64,000 nucleotides of DNA, from positions 669,501 to 733,500 of the forward strand of contig NZ_JAIGNS010000002.1 of assembly GCF_019711615.1 (NCBI RefSeq). Reading direction: 5' to 3'. This stretch comes from Qipengyuania intermedia. GTDB taxonomy: Bacteria; Pseudomonadota; Alphaproteobacteria; Sphingomonadales; Sphingomonadaceae. The position numbers were made by a program, and so were the translations under genes. Below the pieces are notes generated by a model, which was not told the DNA's origin, did not search any database, and saw nothing but the letters and a program-made list of their open reading frames with translations. Of this stretch, positions 1 through 8,600 are shown in pieces. The first letter of the stretch is position 1, and each line of letters opens with the position of its first letter.

Positions 1-366
1 CCATTGGTCGAAATCCTGCCTGAGGCGCCATTCGCCGGGCTCAACCACATGGATAGCGCGCGGGGAGTGCTCTTCGACGGCGCGGGCCACTTCGCCGGTG
101 AAACTCCCGGCATTGTCCTTCGCGTCCAGCTTTACGTAATCGACGATCCACCCTGCATCACGCAATTCTTCGGCAAAATGGCGCATGGCGGAGAAAATCA
201 GGACGATCTTCTGCTTGTGATGCATGACGTAAGTCGCCTCGTCCCAGACTTCCATCATCAGGATCACAGTGTCGTCCTTGATCCGCCCGCGAAGGCTTGC
301 GAGGTCGCGGGTGAGCTGGTCGCCAAGGATCGGGACGAGGATCGGGCCGTCGGTATTGTCTGCCAT
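1..366 (-). CDS. Cryptochrome/photolyase-related protein, 5' part
   Basis: Reading the minus strand from the ATG at 366 gives 122 codons that stay open to the window edge, so only the N-terminus is visible. It starts MADNTDGPILVPILGDQL and continues with VILMMEVWDEATYVMHHKQK and FSAMRHFAEELRDAGW. This is the alpha/beta N-terminal pattern of the deoxyribodipyrimidine photolyase-related (DPRP, iron-sulfur bacterial cryptochrome/photolyase) family, whose usual length is about 500 residues. The family binds FAD and an Fe-S cluster and repairs (6-4) photoproducts or acts as a photoreceptor. Those cofactor regions lie outside the window, so the exact activity cannot be judged. The next gene downstream of its start in the window, yedK, is also a DNA-damage gene on the same strand. 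Confidence 0.8.
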   Translation of the reverse strand, partial: MADNTDGPILVPILGDQLTRDLASLRGRIKDDTVILMMEVWDEATYVMHHKQKIVLIFSAMRHFAEELRDAGWIVDYVKLDAKDNAGSFTGEVARAVEEHSPRAIHVVEPGEWRLRQDFDQW

Positions 367-398
367 GCGCCTTCAATGCGCGAGCGCACGACAGGTGC

Positions 399-1019
399 CT
401 AAAGCATGGAGGACTGCGCCGGGCGACCCGCCCACGGTACGTCGGTCCGGTCGATCGCGAGCAAGCCTTCGAACGGGCGACACAGCTCAAAAGCATCGTC
501 GGGCGATCCGTCCAGCCAGGTTTCGCGCTGATCCGCCGTCAGGATGACAGGCATCCGGTTGTGGATCTCGCTCATCTGTGGGGAAGCGTCGGTCATCACC
601 ATCGAATAACAATCGCCCCATTCCGCGCTGCCGCGCCAGATGCCCGCCACGGTAAAGACCTCGACATCGGGTATGGTCATCCAGGTGCGGGTCATGGCGC
701 CTTTCTTGCCCTGCGCTTCGGCAAAGCTTTCCAGCGGGATCAGGCAACGCCGCTCTGTAAAGCTCCTCTTCCAGAAGGGGCCGGAGAGCTTGTCGGTCCG
801 CGCATTGTTAACCGGCTTGGGCTTGAGCGGCTGGCCCTTTGCGCCCTTGCGCTGGAGGGGGAAGCCCCAGGTCATGGTTTCGACCTTGCCACCTGCGATC
901 ACGATGCCGGAATAGCCGGGATAGATCTCGCCGCCCGCATTGCTGCCGATTTCCGCCGCCACGTCGAACAATTGCGCGACTTCGGTGGCGTTCTTGGTCA
1001 TGCGATAGAGATTGCACAT
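399..1019 (-). CDS. yedK: SRAP-domain abasic-site protein YedK/HMCES
   Basis: 206-residue SOS response-associated peptidase (SRAP) protein. The family covalently traps abasic sites in single-stranded DNA through the N-terminal cysteine exposed after Met removal, which shields the lesion. Visible landmarks are Cys2 in MCNLYRMT, the Asn in NNARTD near residue 72, the active-site Glu in FAEAQG at about 101, and the active-site His in EIHNRMPVIL at about 153. Length fits the family (about 200-230). It follows priA on the same strand with an 11-bp gap, so the two may be cotranscribed. I see no LexA-type box directly in front of it. Confidence 0.93.
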   Translation of the reverse strand: MCNLYRMTKNATEVAQLFDVAAEIGSNAGGEIYPGYSGIVIAGGKVETMTWGFPLQRKGAKGQPLKPKPVNNARTDKLSGPFWKRSFTERRCLIPLESFAEAQGKKGAMTRTWMTIPDVEVFTVAGIWRGSAEWGDCYSMVMTDASPQMSEIHNRMPVILTADQRETWLDGSPDDAFELCRPFEGLLAIDRTDVPWAGRPAQSSML

Positions 1020-1030
1020 GGCAGCGCTAC

Positions 1031-3208
1031 TTACACGAAACTGTAGGGATCGACATCCACCCCGACACGGACGCCCGGAGGATGGTCGAGGCTGGAAAGC
1101 CAGCGACGGATCACATCCTGCAATTGCACGCTGCGGCGTGCGTTCATGAGCATGCGATAGCGATACCGCCCCCGCAGCAGCGCCATGGGAGCAGGTGCGG
1201 GGCCAAGGATCATGAGGTCAGGCACGTCGGGGCGCACATCGCCGATCCGCCTGGCCGCCTCGCGCGCCTCCGCCTCGTCTTCGGAGGAAATGATGATCGA
1301 CGCCCAGCGACCGAAGGGCGGGGCGCCAGCCTCGCGCCGCATTTCGGTCTCGGCCTCGTAGAAGGCGTCGCGGTCTCCCGCTGCAAGGGCGGCGATCACG
1401 CTGGCTTCGGGATGGCGGGTCTGGATCAGCACTTCGCCCGGCTTGGAGCCGCGCCCGGCCCGTCCGGCAACCTGTGCAACCTGCTGATAGGTCCGCTCGC
1501 CTGCGCGCAAGTCGCCTCCCTCGAGGCCGAGGTCGGCATCGACCACGCCGACCAGCGTAAGCTCCGGAAAGTGAAAGCCCTTGGTGACGAGCTGGGTGCC
1601 GACGATCACGTCGATCGCTCCTGTTTCGACCTGCGCGATGAATTCCGCGGCGCGACCCGGCGAATTGAGCGTGTCCGACGTGGCGACGAAGACGCGCGCA
1701 TCGGGCAGGCGCTCCGCGACCTCGTCGGCGATGCGCTCGACACCCGGGCCGCAGGCGACGAGGCAATCGGGCTCGCCGCATTCGGGGCAGGCGGCGGGGC
1801 TTGGCGTCTCGTGCCCACAATGGTGGCAGGCCAGGCGGCGTGTGAAGCGGTGTTCGACCAGCCAGGCGCTGCAATTGGGGCATTGGAAGCGGAAACCGCA
1901 GTTGCGGCACAGGGTCAGCGGCGCATAGCCGCGGCGGTTGAGGAAGAGAAGCGACTGTTCCTTGCGCTCCAGCCGCTCGGCGATGCCGTCGATCAGCCGC
2001 TGGGCCAGCCACATTCCTTGCGGCGGCTTTTCCTCGGTCAAATCGATCGTGTCGATGTCGGGCAGTTCCGCCCCGCCGAACCGGCTTGGCAAATCGAGCT
2101 TCGCATAAACGCCGCTTTCCGCCATCTGGAGGCTTTCCAAGGCCGGGGTCGCGCTGGCGAGGACAACCGGAATGCTTTCGAAATGTGCTCGCATGACGGC
2201 GACGTCGCGGGCATTGTAGCGCACGCCGTCTTCCTGCTTGAAGCTGGTTTCGTGCGCTTCGTCGACGACGATGAAGCCGAGGTTGCGAAACGGCAGGAAC
2301 AGGGCCGAACGCGCGCCCACCACGACCTGCGCATCGCCGCTCGCCACATTGCGCCATGCACGGCGGCGCTGGGTCGACTTTAGCGAGGAGTGCCACAGCA
2401 CGGGCGTGACCCCGAACCGCTCTTCGAAGCGGTGCAGAAAGTTTTCGGTCAGCGCGATTTCGGGCAGCAGGACCAGTACCTGCCGGCCCATCCGCAGCGC
2501 TTCGGCGACAGGTTCGAAATAGGTTTCGGTCTTGCCCGATCCGGTCACGCCGTCGAGCAGGTAAGGCGCAAATTTCTGCTGGCGCACGGCTTCGCTCAGC
2601 GTGTCTGCCGCGATCTTCTGGCTTTCGCTCAGGTCGACCTGCGTGAAATCGGGACGCGCTTGGTCGAAAGGACGGTCGCAGTCGACCTCCACCGGCTCCA
2701 GCACGCCCTGGTTTACCAGGCCGCGAAGTACGCCATCCGATACGCCGGCGATCCCGGCCAGCTCGCGGATAGTGGCCTGTTCGCCCTCAAGAGCCTCCAT
2801 CGCCGCATGGCGCTGCGGGGTCATGCGTTCGGGCATACCACCAGAGAGGCGGTATTCGGTGATCGTGGCCGGTCCCTTGAGCGCGCCGCCTGAAGACAAC
2901 GCCATGCGCGCGACGCTGGAAAGGGAGGCGACGTAGTAATCAGCCGTCCACTCGATCAAGCGCCTGAGCGGCGCAGACAAGGGAGGTACCGGCAGGATCG
3001 ATCGCAAAGGGCGCAGCTTTTCCGCCGGAACCTCGGTGCCGGGAAGCCGTTCGCTCTCCCAGACGATTCCGATGATCGTGCGCGGACCAAGCGGACACTC
3101 GACCACATGGCCCGGACCGACTGACATGCCTTCGGGCACCTTGTAGTCGAGCGGGCCGAGGGCGGCATTGAGGACGAGGCAGCGCACGCGGTTCATCGGA
3201 GGGCTCAT
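1031..3208 (-). CDS. priA: Primosomal protein N' (PriA helicase)
   Basis: 725-residue superfamily 2 helicase that recognises stalled forks and reloads the replisome. The N-terminal 3' DNA-binding domain is followed by Walker A GVTGSGKT at residues 220-227 and the DEAH box at 316-319. Eight cysteines at 434, 437, 443, 446, 461, 464, 474 and 477 form the two-zinc insertion typical of PriA. The C-terminal helicase motifs include GTQLVTKGFHFPELTLVGV and QVAGRAGRG. Full length for the family. Met5 is an alternative start. Its 5' end abuts a divergent gene at 3263, so the two share a short promoter region. Confidence 0.96.
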   Translation of the reverse strand: MSPPMNRVRCLVLNAALGPLDYKVPEGMSVGPGHVVECPLGPRTIIGIVWESERLPGTEVPAEKLRPLRSILPVPPLSAPLRRLIEWTADYYVASLSSVARMALSSGGALKGPATITEYRLSGGMPERMTPQRHAAMEALEGEQATIRELAGIAGVSDGVLRGLVNQGVLEPVEVDCDRPFDQARPDFTQVDLSESQKIAADTLSEAVRQQKFAPYLLDGVTGSGKTETYFEPVAEALRMGRQVLVLLPEIALTENFLHRFEERFGVTPVLWHSSLKSTQRRRAWRNVASGDAQVVVGARSALFLPFRNLGFIVVDEAHETSFKQEDGVRYNARDVAVMRAHFESIPVVLASATPALESLQMAESGVYAKLDLPSRFGGAELPDIDTIDLTEEKPPQGMWLAQRLIDGIAERLERKEQSLLFLNRRGYAPLTLCRNCGFRFQCPNCSAWLVEHRFTRRLACHHCGHETPSPAACPECGEPDCLVACGPGVERIADEVAERLPDARVFVATSDTLNSPGRAAEFIAQVETGAIDVIVGTQLVTKGFHFPELTLVGVVDADLGLEGGDLRAGERTYQQVAQVAGRAGRGSKPGEVLIQTRHPEASVIAALAAGDRDAFYEAETEMRREAGAPPFGRWASIIISSEDEAEAREAARRIGDVRPDVPDLMILGPAPAPMALLRGRYRYRMLMNARRSVQLQDVIRRWLSSLDHPPGVRVGVDVDPYSFV

Positions 3209-3262
3209 ATGGACGGCCTATGTCGCACACGACAAGGGTGGGACCTTCGAGGAGTAGAAATA

Positions 3263-3958
3263 ATGAACGATATTCTCACGGCCACCACTCACAGGCGCAA
3301 GTTCCTGGGCGGATTGACGCTCGGCGGGGCGGCCCTGGCGCTGCCGTCCTGCACATCGCTTGGCGGCTTCGGTTTCGTCGACGCCATCCAGCGCCTCCTG
3401 TTCCTGTCGAGCGAGCGGGCCTTTGCCCGGATGCTCGACGATGGCGGTTTCTGGGACGAACAGGTTGCGCAGGTCGGGCTGGAAAACCTGCTCGGTGCTC
3501 GTGGCGGTGTCCTCGGCAGCATCCTGACGTCCAACCTCTTCAAGGATCGCCTGTTCGATGCGTTTGGCGACATTGCCTATGAAGGCGCGGAGCGTGCCGC
3601 GCCGATCGTGGCGGATACCGTGCGCGTGATCGGCATTTCGAACGCCGTAGCACTTGTGAACGGCGGGCCGACCGCGGCGACCAGCTTCCTGCGCGGAGAG
3701 ATGGGCATGCGCCTGGTCGATGCGATGATTCCCGAACTGGGCGATGCGATGCGCCTTGCCGAAGATCCGCTCGTCGGACAGGCGCTCGGCGCGCTGACCG
3801 GCGTGAACGTGTCGCAAGTCGCCAGCAGGGTCGCGAACAGCATCGATGACACGATCTGGCGCGAGATGGGGTTCGAGGAAGCGGAGATTCGCCGCAATCC
3901 CCGTGCGACCAACGACCCCCTTATCATCGGCGTATTTGGCGGAGCGAGCGCCCTCTGA
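3263..3958 (+). CDS. DUF4197 family lipoprotein
   Basis: 231-residue protein whose C-terminal two thirds match the DUF4197 pattern: conserved alpha-helical stretches such as VGLENLLGARGGVLGSILTS, FGDIAYEGAERAAPIVADT and DDTIWREMGFEEAEIRRNP. Function is unknown. I start it at 3263 rather than 18 codons upstream because a GAGGAG ribosome site lies 8 bp ahead. The N-terminus HRRKFLGGLTLGGAALALPS then Cys combines a twin-arginine-like pair with a lipobox (LPSC), suggesting a lipoprotein possibly exported by Tat. It is divergent from priA. Confidence 0.82.
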   Translation: MNDILTATTHRRKFLGGLTLGGAALALPSCTSLGGFGFVDAIQRLLFLSSERAFARMLDDGGFWDEQVAQVGLENLLGARGGVLGSILTSNLFKDRLFDAFGDIAYEGAERAAPIVADTVRVIGISNAVALVNGGPTAATSFLRGEMGMRLVDAMIPELGDAMRLAEDPLVGQALGALTGVNVSQVASRVANSIDDTIWREMGFEEAEIRRNPRATNDPLIIGVFGGASAL

Positions 3959-4040
3959 GAAATTCCCATTGGGGAAAACAGGCTCCTGCGTGCGTGCTCG
4001 AACTTGAGCGACTCGCGTGCAGGAGCCTAGCCTTTACCGC

Positions 4041-4364
4041 ATGACGGATACCTTCGTCGCCTTGTCGGATCCCACACGCCGCCTCCTGCTCGACAGGTTG
4101 AGCGAGCAGGGCGGACTGACTCTATCGGAATTGAGCGAAGACCTGCCGATGACCCGGCAGGCGGTGGCCAAGCACCTTGCCGTGCTGGAAAGCGCCGAGC
4201 TGGTCGCGAGCGAGCGGGACGGGCGGTGCAAGCGGCACTACCTGAACCCGATGCCGCTGGCGAAGATGGCGAAGCGCTGGCTCGTCCGGTTCGAAGACGT
4301 GCCGCTAGGCTCGTTATCCGGCTTCCATGCGGCGCCCGCTATTCGACCAGCACACCACCCTTGA
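4041..4364 (+). CDS. ArsR-family transcriptional regulator
   Basis: 107-residue winged-helix repressor of the ArsR type, beginning MTDTFVALSDPTRRLLLDRL. The recognition helix is in DLPMTRQAVAKHLAVLESAE, followed by a wing SERDGRCKRHYLNP. This variant resembles the metal-independent ArsR regulators often paired with SRPBCC/AHSA1 genes, but no such partner is adjacent and I see no cysteine metal site. An upstream ATG at 4017 would add eight residues. Its last 26 bp overlap, convergently, the end of the amidohydrolase gene on the other strand. Confidence 0.85.
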   Translation: MTDTFVALSDPTRRLLLDRLSEQGGLTLSELSEDLPMTRQAVAKHLAVLESAELVASERDGRCKRHYLNPMPLAKMAKRWLVRFEDVPLGSLSGFHAAPAIRPAHHP

Positions 4365-5601
4365 TGACGGCATCGACGTCGGCGAGTTCGCCGACATCGG
4401 CCAGCGGATCTCCGCTGACGGCAATCATGTCGCCCCAGGCGCCGGGCTTGATCACGCCGACTTCGCCTTCCTGACCCAGCGCCTCTGCAGCCGTAACCGT
4501 GGCGGCCCGGATAGCTTCGAGCGGGGTCATGCCGTATTCGACCATGACGCGGAACTGACCGCCGACCAGCTCGTGCGGCATGACGGCGGCATCGCTGGCG
4601 AACACCATCTTCACGCCTGCTTCGTGCGCGCGGCGGAAATTGTCGCGCTGCGCCTGGCTTAGTGCGCGTTCCTTGGCGATGTTCTCTTCCAGCACACCGT
4701 TCGCGGCGCCCTGAGAGAGGGTGTATTCGGTGTTGAAGATATCCATCGAGAAGAAGGTGCCGCGTTCCTTGGCCAGACGGATGGCTTCATCATCGGCATA
4801 GCTGGCGTGTTCGATGGTATCGAAGCCGGCCCGGATCGCAGCCTTGATCCCGGGTGCACCGTGGGCATGGGCGGCGGCCTTCAAGCCCCAGAAATGCGCT
4901 TCGTCGGCAATTGCGGTCAGCTCTTCCAAGGTCAGTTGCTGGATACCGGGCGCGGTGTTGCGGCTGAAGACGCCGCCCGTGGCGCAGGCCTTGATGACTT
5001 CGGCGCCGTATTTGCGCTGCTCCCGCACGCGCTTGCGCAATTCGTCGGGGCTGTCGCCCACGGCGGGACTTTTTGCATCGAAGCTGGGGGGCAGGAACGT
5101 CTCGTCGCAATGTCCGCCGGTCGCGCCGAGCGAATGATTGGCGACGACGATGCGCGGACCGATGATCCAGCCTTCCTCGATCGCCTGGTCGATACCGATC
5201 ACGTTGTAGTCGTCATCGCCGACATTGCGCACGGTGGTGAAGCCAATTTCCAGCATGGTGCGGGCATTGGCGACGCCGACTGCGGTCCAGAACCGGTCGG
5301 TGAACTGCAGTCCCGAATAGCCGCCGTATTCCGGGCGACCGTCGAGGTGGACGTGCATGTCGATGAGGCCGGGCAGCAGCGTGTGACCGGCCAGATCGAT
5401 ATGCTTCGCACCGTCGGGAAGCGTGACGCCGGATTGCACGCTCGCCACCTTGCCATCGACCACGGTCACGACCGGATCGGCCAGATAACGCCCGGTCTCC
5501 ACATCAAGCATCCGGTCTGCCGTCACCACTACCGTTTCCGCAAGTGCGGGCGAGGCTGTGAGAGACACGATGGCGGCGGCGGCCAGCAGGACAGGCTTCA
5601 T
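4339..5601 (-). CDS. Secreted amidohydrolase (imidazolonepropionase-like)
   Basis: 420-residue metal-dependent amidohydrolase. An N-terminal signal peptide (KPVLLAAAAIVSLTASPALA) precedes the small beta-domain, then the TIM barrel with HxH in LIDMHVHLDG, a probable carbamylated Lys in EVIKACATGG, His in KAAAHAHGAPG and IEHASYAD, and the catalytic Asp in MVFASDAAVMPHE. The resemblance is to periplasmic Xaa-Pro dipeptidase/imidazolonepropionase-like hydrolases. The substrate cannot be read from sequence, though peptide or small cyclic amides are plausible. Start chosen at 5601 because AAGGGGAA precedes it and the signal peptide begins there; the open frame extends to 5757 without support. Confidence 0.87.
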   Translation of the reverse strand: MKPVLLAAAAIVSLTASPALAETVVVTADRMLDVETGRYLADPVVTVVDGKVASVQSGVTLPDGAKHIDLAGHTLLPGLIDMHVHLDGRPEYGGYSGLQFTDRFWTAVGVANARTMLEIGFTTVRNVGDDDYNVIGIDQAIEEGWIIGPRIVVANHSLGATGGHCDETFLPPSFDAKSPAVGDSPDELRKRVREQRKYGAEVIKACATGGVFSRNTAPGIQQLTLEELTAIADEAHFWGLKAAAHAHGAPGIKAAIRAGFDTIEHASYADDEAIRLAKERGTFFSMDIFNTEYTLSQGAANGVLEENIAKERALSQAQRDNFRRAHEAGVKMVFASDAAVMPHELVGGQFRVMVEYGMTPLEAIRAATVTAAEALGQEGEVGVIKPGAWGDMIAVSGDPLADVGELADVDAVIKGGVLVE

Positions 5602-5753
5602 TGTCAAATTCCCCTTGTTGCGGCGCTCCCCGGCCGCCCGCTTTTCATACAGGATGCGGGCGGGGAGGGAAGTGCGGCTTTTCGACCGGTTTCCCGGTGG
5701 CTTGCTGGCGTTTTTTCGGCCGGAATTGGAAGAGCGGACGGCGCGGGACGATC

Positions 5754-6128
5754 TCATTCATAGCTGACCACCTCGAACTCGATCCCGTCCCAGTCGAAGA
5801 AGTAGAAGGTACGCGGGCCGGGCTCGTATTTTCCGTGGCTGAAAGGTTCGAGACCGTGCTTCACCACGATGACCTCCGCCGCATCGAGATCGTCGACCAT
5901 GAAGGCGATGTGGTTGAGCGGCTGGCCCTTGCGATAATCGCCGACGACAGCCTCGCTGGTATAGAGCGAGACGTAATTGTCCTCGCCGCCAACATGGATC
6001 GTCCGGCCGTTCCCCATGGAAGGTCCGCTCCAGCGTTCGTGCCAGCCGAGCAGGTCCTTGAGCAGGGCGGCACTGCGATCCGGATCGGTGACGGAAATAT
6101 TGGCGTGTTCGAGACGTCCTTTTGGCAT
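5754..6128 (-). CDS. VOC/glyoxalase-family protein, predicted SoxR target
   Basis: 124-residue vicinal oxygen chelate protein with two beta-alpha-beta modules: GRLEHANISVTDPDRSAALL with a metal-ligand His, then LNHIAFMVDDLDAAEVIV and DWDGIEFEVVSYE with a terminal Glu ligand. Family members are glyoxalase I, fosfomycin resistance or dioxygenase-type enzymes; which applies here is unknown. The start at 6128 has a perfect AAGGAG ribosome site. It is divergent from soxR, and a SoxR box sits between the -35 and -10 of its promoter. This suggests induction by redox-cycling compounds and a role in detoxifying a reactive electrophile. Confidence 0.86.
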   Translation of the reverse strand: MPKGRLEHANISVTDPDRSAALLKDLLGWHERWSGPSMGNGRTIHVGGEDNYVSLYTSEAVVGDYRKGQPLNHIAFMVDDLDAAEVIVVKHGLEPFSHGKYEPGPRTFYFFDWDGIEFEVVSYE

Positions 6129-6185
6129 CGCTAAACTCCTTGTGTTCGATGCGGCACCGGGATGGTCCGCAAATGCGATGCACAC

Positions 6186-6216
6186 TCAATGCAACCTCAA
6201 GCTTAGTTGAGGTCAA
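6186..6216 (-). promoter_or_regulatory. SoxR box within promoter of the VOC gene
   Basis: Reading the minus strand there is TTGACC (6211-6216), then a 19-bp spacer, then CATTGA (6186-6191). The 18-bp element at 6195-6212 reads CCTCAAGCTTAGTTGAGG: 6-bp inverted arms CCTCAA/TTGAGG around six bases. It closely resembles the known E. coli soxS operator, and the overlong 19-bp spacer is the geometry MerR-family activators such as SoxR untwist. The -10 is weak. The same site could also affect soxR itself. Confidence 0.82.
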
Positions 6217-6243
6217 GCTTCGTTTTCGCTATCGCTGTGATCG

Positions 6244-6681
6244 ATGAAATCGAACGACCTCCTTCCCATCGGTGAACTGGCCCGCCGGACCGGCCTCAGC
6301 GTGTCGGCAATTCGGTTCTACGAAGAGCGTGGGCTGGTCGAAGCGCTGCGCACAAGCGGAAACCAGCGCCGCTTCCTGCGCGGCGATATCCGGCGGTTGA
6401 GCTTCATTCTGATTGCGCAGCGATTGGGGCTGTCACTGGCGGAAATCGAGGAGGCGCTCGTCGGCCTGCCACAAGGACGCACGCCCAACGCCGCCGACTG
6501 GAAACGCATCAGCGGCTCGATCCGCAAACGCATCGAAGACCAGATCGCCTCGCTCGAAAAGATGCGCGATAGCCTGGATGGGTGCATCGGCTGCGGTTGC
6601 CTTAGCCTGAAAAAATGTGCGCTTTACAATGCCGATGACAAATGGGGCGAAAGCGGCGCGGGGCCGCGCGTGCTGCGGTGA
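6244..6681 (+). CDS. soxR: Redox-sensing regulator SoxR
   Basis: 145-residue MerR-family activator. N-terminal winged helix with IGELARRTGLSVSAIRFYEE, a dimerisation helix, and the [2Fe-2S]-binding motif C-x2-C-x-C-x5-C at Cys114, 117, 119 and 125 (CIGCGCLSLKKC), which defines SoxR among MerR proteins. Oxidation of the cluster by redox-cycling agents switches on target promoters. In non-enteric bacteria SoxR usually controls a few detoxification or efflux genes directly rather than soxS. The divergent VOC gene with its SoxR box fits that pattern. Confidence 0.96.
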   Translation: MKSNDLLPIGELARRTGLSVSAIRFYEERGLVEALRTSGNQRRFLRGDIRRLSFILIAQRLGLSLAEIEEALVGLPQGRTPNAADWKRISGSIRKRIEDQIASLEKMRDSLDGCIGCGCLSLKKCALYNADDKWGESGAGPRVLR

Positions 6682-6785
6682 AAAGCGGATTGTCGCTTAG
6701 ATGGCGACAGTGCGAGGCGAGGCAGTTTTGAAGGTTACGCACTGTGTGATATTGATCGAGATGGGTCGTGTTGGGGGAGGTTTCG

Positions 6786-7631
6786 ATGCCTTACAAGCAC
6801 GCTCACTATTTCGTTGGTTTCGTTCTGCTAGTGACACTCGCAGGTTTTTGGGCGAGCTATTTCACGCAAATCAATGGCGTTCCGCTCGCGTTTCACGTTC
6901 ACGCGTTTACCGCGACGAGTTGGCTCCTGCTCGTCATCCTGCAAAGCATGTCGATACATAAGGGGCATGCTGCGCTTCATAAGCTGACCGGCAAGGCGAG
7001 CTTCGCGCTTTTTCCTCTCCTGATTCTCGGTTTCGTGATGATCATCAACGTAACGGCGGAGCGCTTCGCATCGCAGGAGAGTCCGTTTATCGCTCTGTTG
7101 GGACCGGCTTTTGGAACTGGCATGGCCATCGCCATTGCCGCATATCTAACGCTATTTTATCTCGCGCTTCGGCATCGCCGGAATATCAAGCTGCATGCGG
7201 GATACATGCTTGCAACGCCTCTGATTTTGTTTGAGTCGCCCTTTAGTCGAATTATCGACCAGTTCCTTCCGTGGATGAACTTTATTGGTAGCGAGGGGCC
7301 GCGCCAAGTCCTCGATGCGATCGCCATCAGCGACATGCTCGTAGCTGCGTTCGCGATTACCATTTACCTCCGAGATCGGAAAAATGGTGCGCCTTGGCTA
7401 GTCGCAACGTTTTTTGTCCTCATGCAAGCTGCGGTCATGTGGCTGGCGCCAGACATCCAATTCCTGCGAGCATTTTTCGAAGCCTACGCCCGGCTCCCGC
7501 AGGAGCTGACGATGGCGTTCGGTCTCCTTGCTGGCGCGATTGTTGGTTACCTTGGTTGGACGAGAGGAGTGAGCCGAGGAGGGAAAACGGCAAAAGGCAC
7601 TGGGATCAGCGCGTCCAAAGCTCTTCCCTGA
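6786..7631 (+). CDS. Unrecognised multi-pass membrane protein
   Basis: 281 residues with about seven hydrophobic segments, for example YFVGFVLLVTLAGFWASYF, ATSWLLLVILQSM, FALFPLLILGFVMIINV and TGMAIAIAAYLTLFYLALR. Histidines recur near membrane edges (HAHYF, FHVHAF, HKGHAALHK, RRNIKLHAGYM), which could be haem or metal ligands, but I do not recognise a named family with confidence. A GGGGGAGG ribosome site lies 5 bp before the start. Its codon choice is visibly less GC-rich than that of its neighbours, hinting at a different origin. It ends 21 bp from a convergent gene. Confidence 0.7.
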   Translation: MPYKHAHYFVGFVLLVTLAGFWASYFTQINGVPLAFHVHAFTATSWLLLVILQSMSIHKGHAALHKLTGKASFALFPLLILGFVMIINVTAERFASQESPFIALLGPAFGTGMAIAIAAYLTLFYLALRHRRNIKLHAGYMLATPLILFESPFSRIIDQFLPWMNFIGSEGPRQVLDAIAISDMLVAAFAITIYLRDRKNGAPWLVATFFVLMQAAVMWLAPDIQFLRAFFEAYARLPQELTMAFGLLAGAIVGYLGWTRGVSRGGKTAKGTGISASKALP

Positions 7632-7652
7632 CCTCAAGATCTAGGCGCTTGG

Positions 7653-8054
7653 TCACAGATCGGGGTATACCGCGCAAAGCTCGTCGAAACCTTCCGACTG
7701 CAGGTTGGCCCGCATGGTCCCGCTCGGCTCTTCCCACACGGTATCCGGGGCATTGCGCGCTGCGCAGAGGGCGTAGCGCACTTCCGGGTAATCGCTGAAG
7801 GCTTCAGGCTTCGGAAGGCCCCTAACTTCCAGGCTTCGATTGCTGGAATCGGAACGCATCACGCCAAGCAAATCGGCCTCCGGCCCTTCCACGATAAAGC
7901 TTCCATCGGCGGTCTCGGTGACTTCGGTTTCGACGTCGAGCTGGAAAGCGAACCAGATACTCACGATCAGAGTGAGGATGCCAAGGACCGCGATTCCCTT
8001 GATGAATCTCTCGATCCGGCGGGTTTCCTTCTGGGGGATTTCATCGTCGGTCAT
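7653..8054 (-). CDS. Hypothetical single-pass membrane protein
   Basis: 133 residues: a short charged cytosolic N-terminus (TDDEIPQKETRRIERFIKG), one membrane segment (IAVLGILTLIVSIWFAFQL), then an approximately 90-residue exported domain with two cysteines (YALCAARNA and DELCAVYPDL) that could form a disulfide. I do not recognise the family. It follows sixA on the same strand with an 18-bp gap, so dinG-sixA-this gene may form one transcription unit. Confidence 0.65.
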   Translation of the reverse strand: MTDDEIPQKETRRIERFIKGIAVLGILTLIVSIWFAFQLDVETEVTETADGSFIVEGPEADLLGVMRSDSSNRSLEVRGLPKPEAFSDYPEVRYALCAARNAPDTVWEEPSGTMRANLQSEGFDELCAVYPDL

Positions 8055-8072
8055 GTCGTCGATCCCGAATCT

Positions 8073-8600
8073 TCAATATTCCGGGCCCAGTTCCGCGTCG
8101 AGATCGCGGGGGCGGGCGAAGTGGACCAGCTTGCCGCAGCCTTCGGAAAGCTCCGACCAGTCGTCGATATCGAGTTCGAACACCGCGAAAGCGGCGGTGG
8201 GAAATTTGACCTTGGCTTCGTCGAAGAGGTCGTTCTCGTTCTTGGGCGCAACCAGTTCGAAAACCATGTCGCCGAAGCCCGGATTATGCCCGGCCAGCAG
8301 CAGAGTGTCGGCATCGCCGCCCATCTCGCTCGCCACTTCGCAGATCGTTTCGGTGGAGGCGAGGTAGAGGCGACGGTCCCATTCGGGTTCGGGCCCTATG
8401 GCGGCTTCTTGCAGCGTGAGCTTGACGCGTTCGGCAGGGCTGGCGACCAACCGGTCCCATTTGACCCCGTGATCGCGGATGTGTTCCCCGATCAGCCGTG
8501 CACCCTTGCGGCCGCGATCGTTCAGTCCCCGGTCGAAATCGCGCTTGTCGCTCTGCCCCCAATCGGACTTGGCGTGACGCAAAAGGCCGAGGATTTTCAC
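8073..8600 (-). CDS. sixA: Histidine phosphatase, SixA family
   Basis: 175-residue member of the histidine phosphatase (phosphoglycerate mutase-like) superfamily. The catalytic RH is in LGLLRHAKSDWG at the N-terminus, the second Arg lies in VASPAERVKLTLQEA, and the second catalytic His in LLLAGHNPGFGD. Family members such as SixA remove phosphate from phosphohistidine in phosphorelay proteins. Bacterial relatives of this subgroup are often only called phosphohistidine phosphatase-like. The start overlaps the stop of the helicase gene by 4 bp (ATGA), so translation is probably coupled. Confidence 0.88.
   Translation of the reverse strand: MKILGLLRHAKSDWGQSDKRDFDRGLNDRGRKGARLIGEHIRDHGVKWDRLVASPAERVKLTLQEAAIGPEPEWDRRLYLASTETICEVASEMGGDADTLLLAGHNPGFGDMVFELVAPKNENDLFDEAKVKFPTAAFAVFELDIDDWSELSEGCGKLVHFARPRDLDAELGPEY

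Noticed and set aside
839-2383. 514-codon plus-strand frame opposite priA
   Set aside because: Antisense to a well-supported priA; low-complexity product typical of the GC-rich shadow frame. The same applies to 9578-11386 opposite the DinG-like gene and 21807-23429 opposite ettA.
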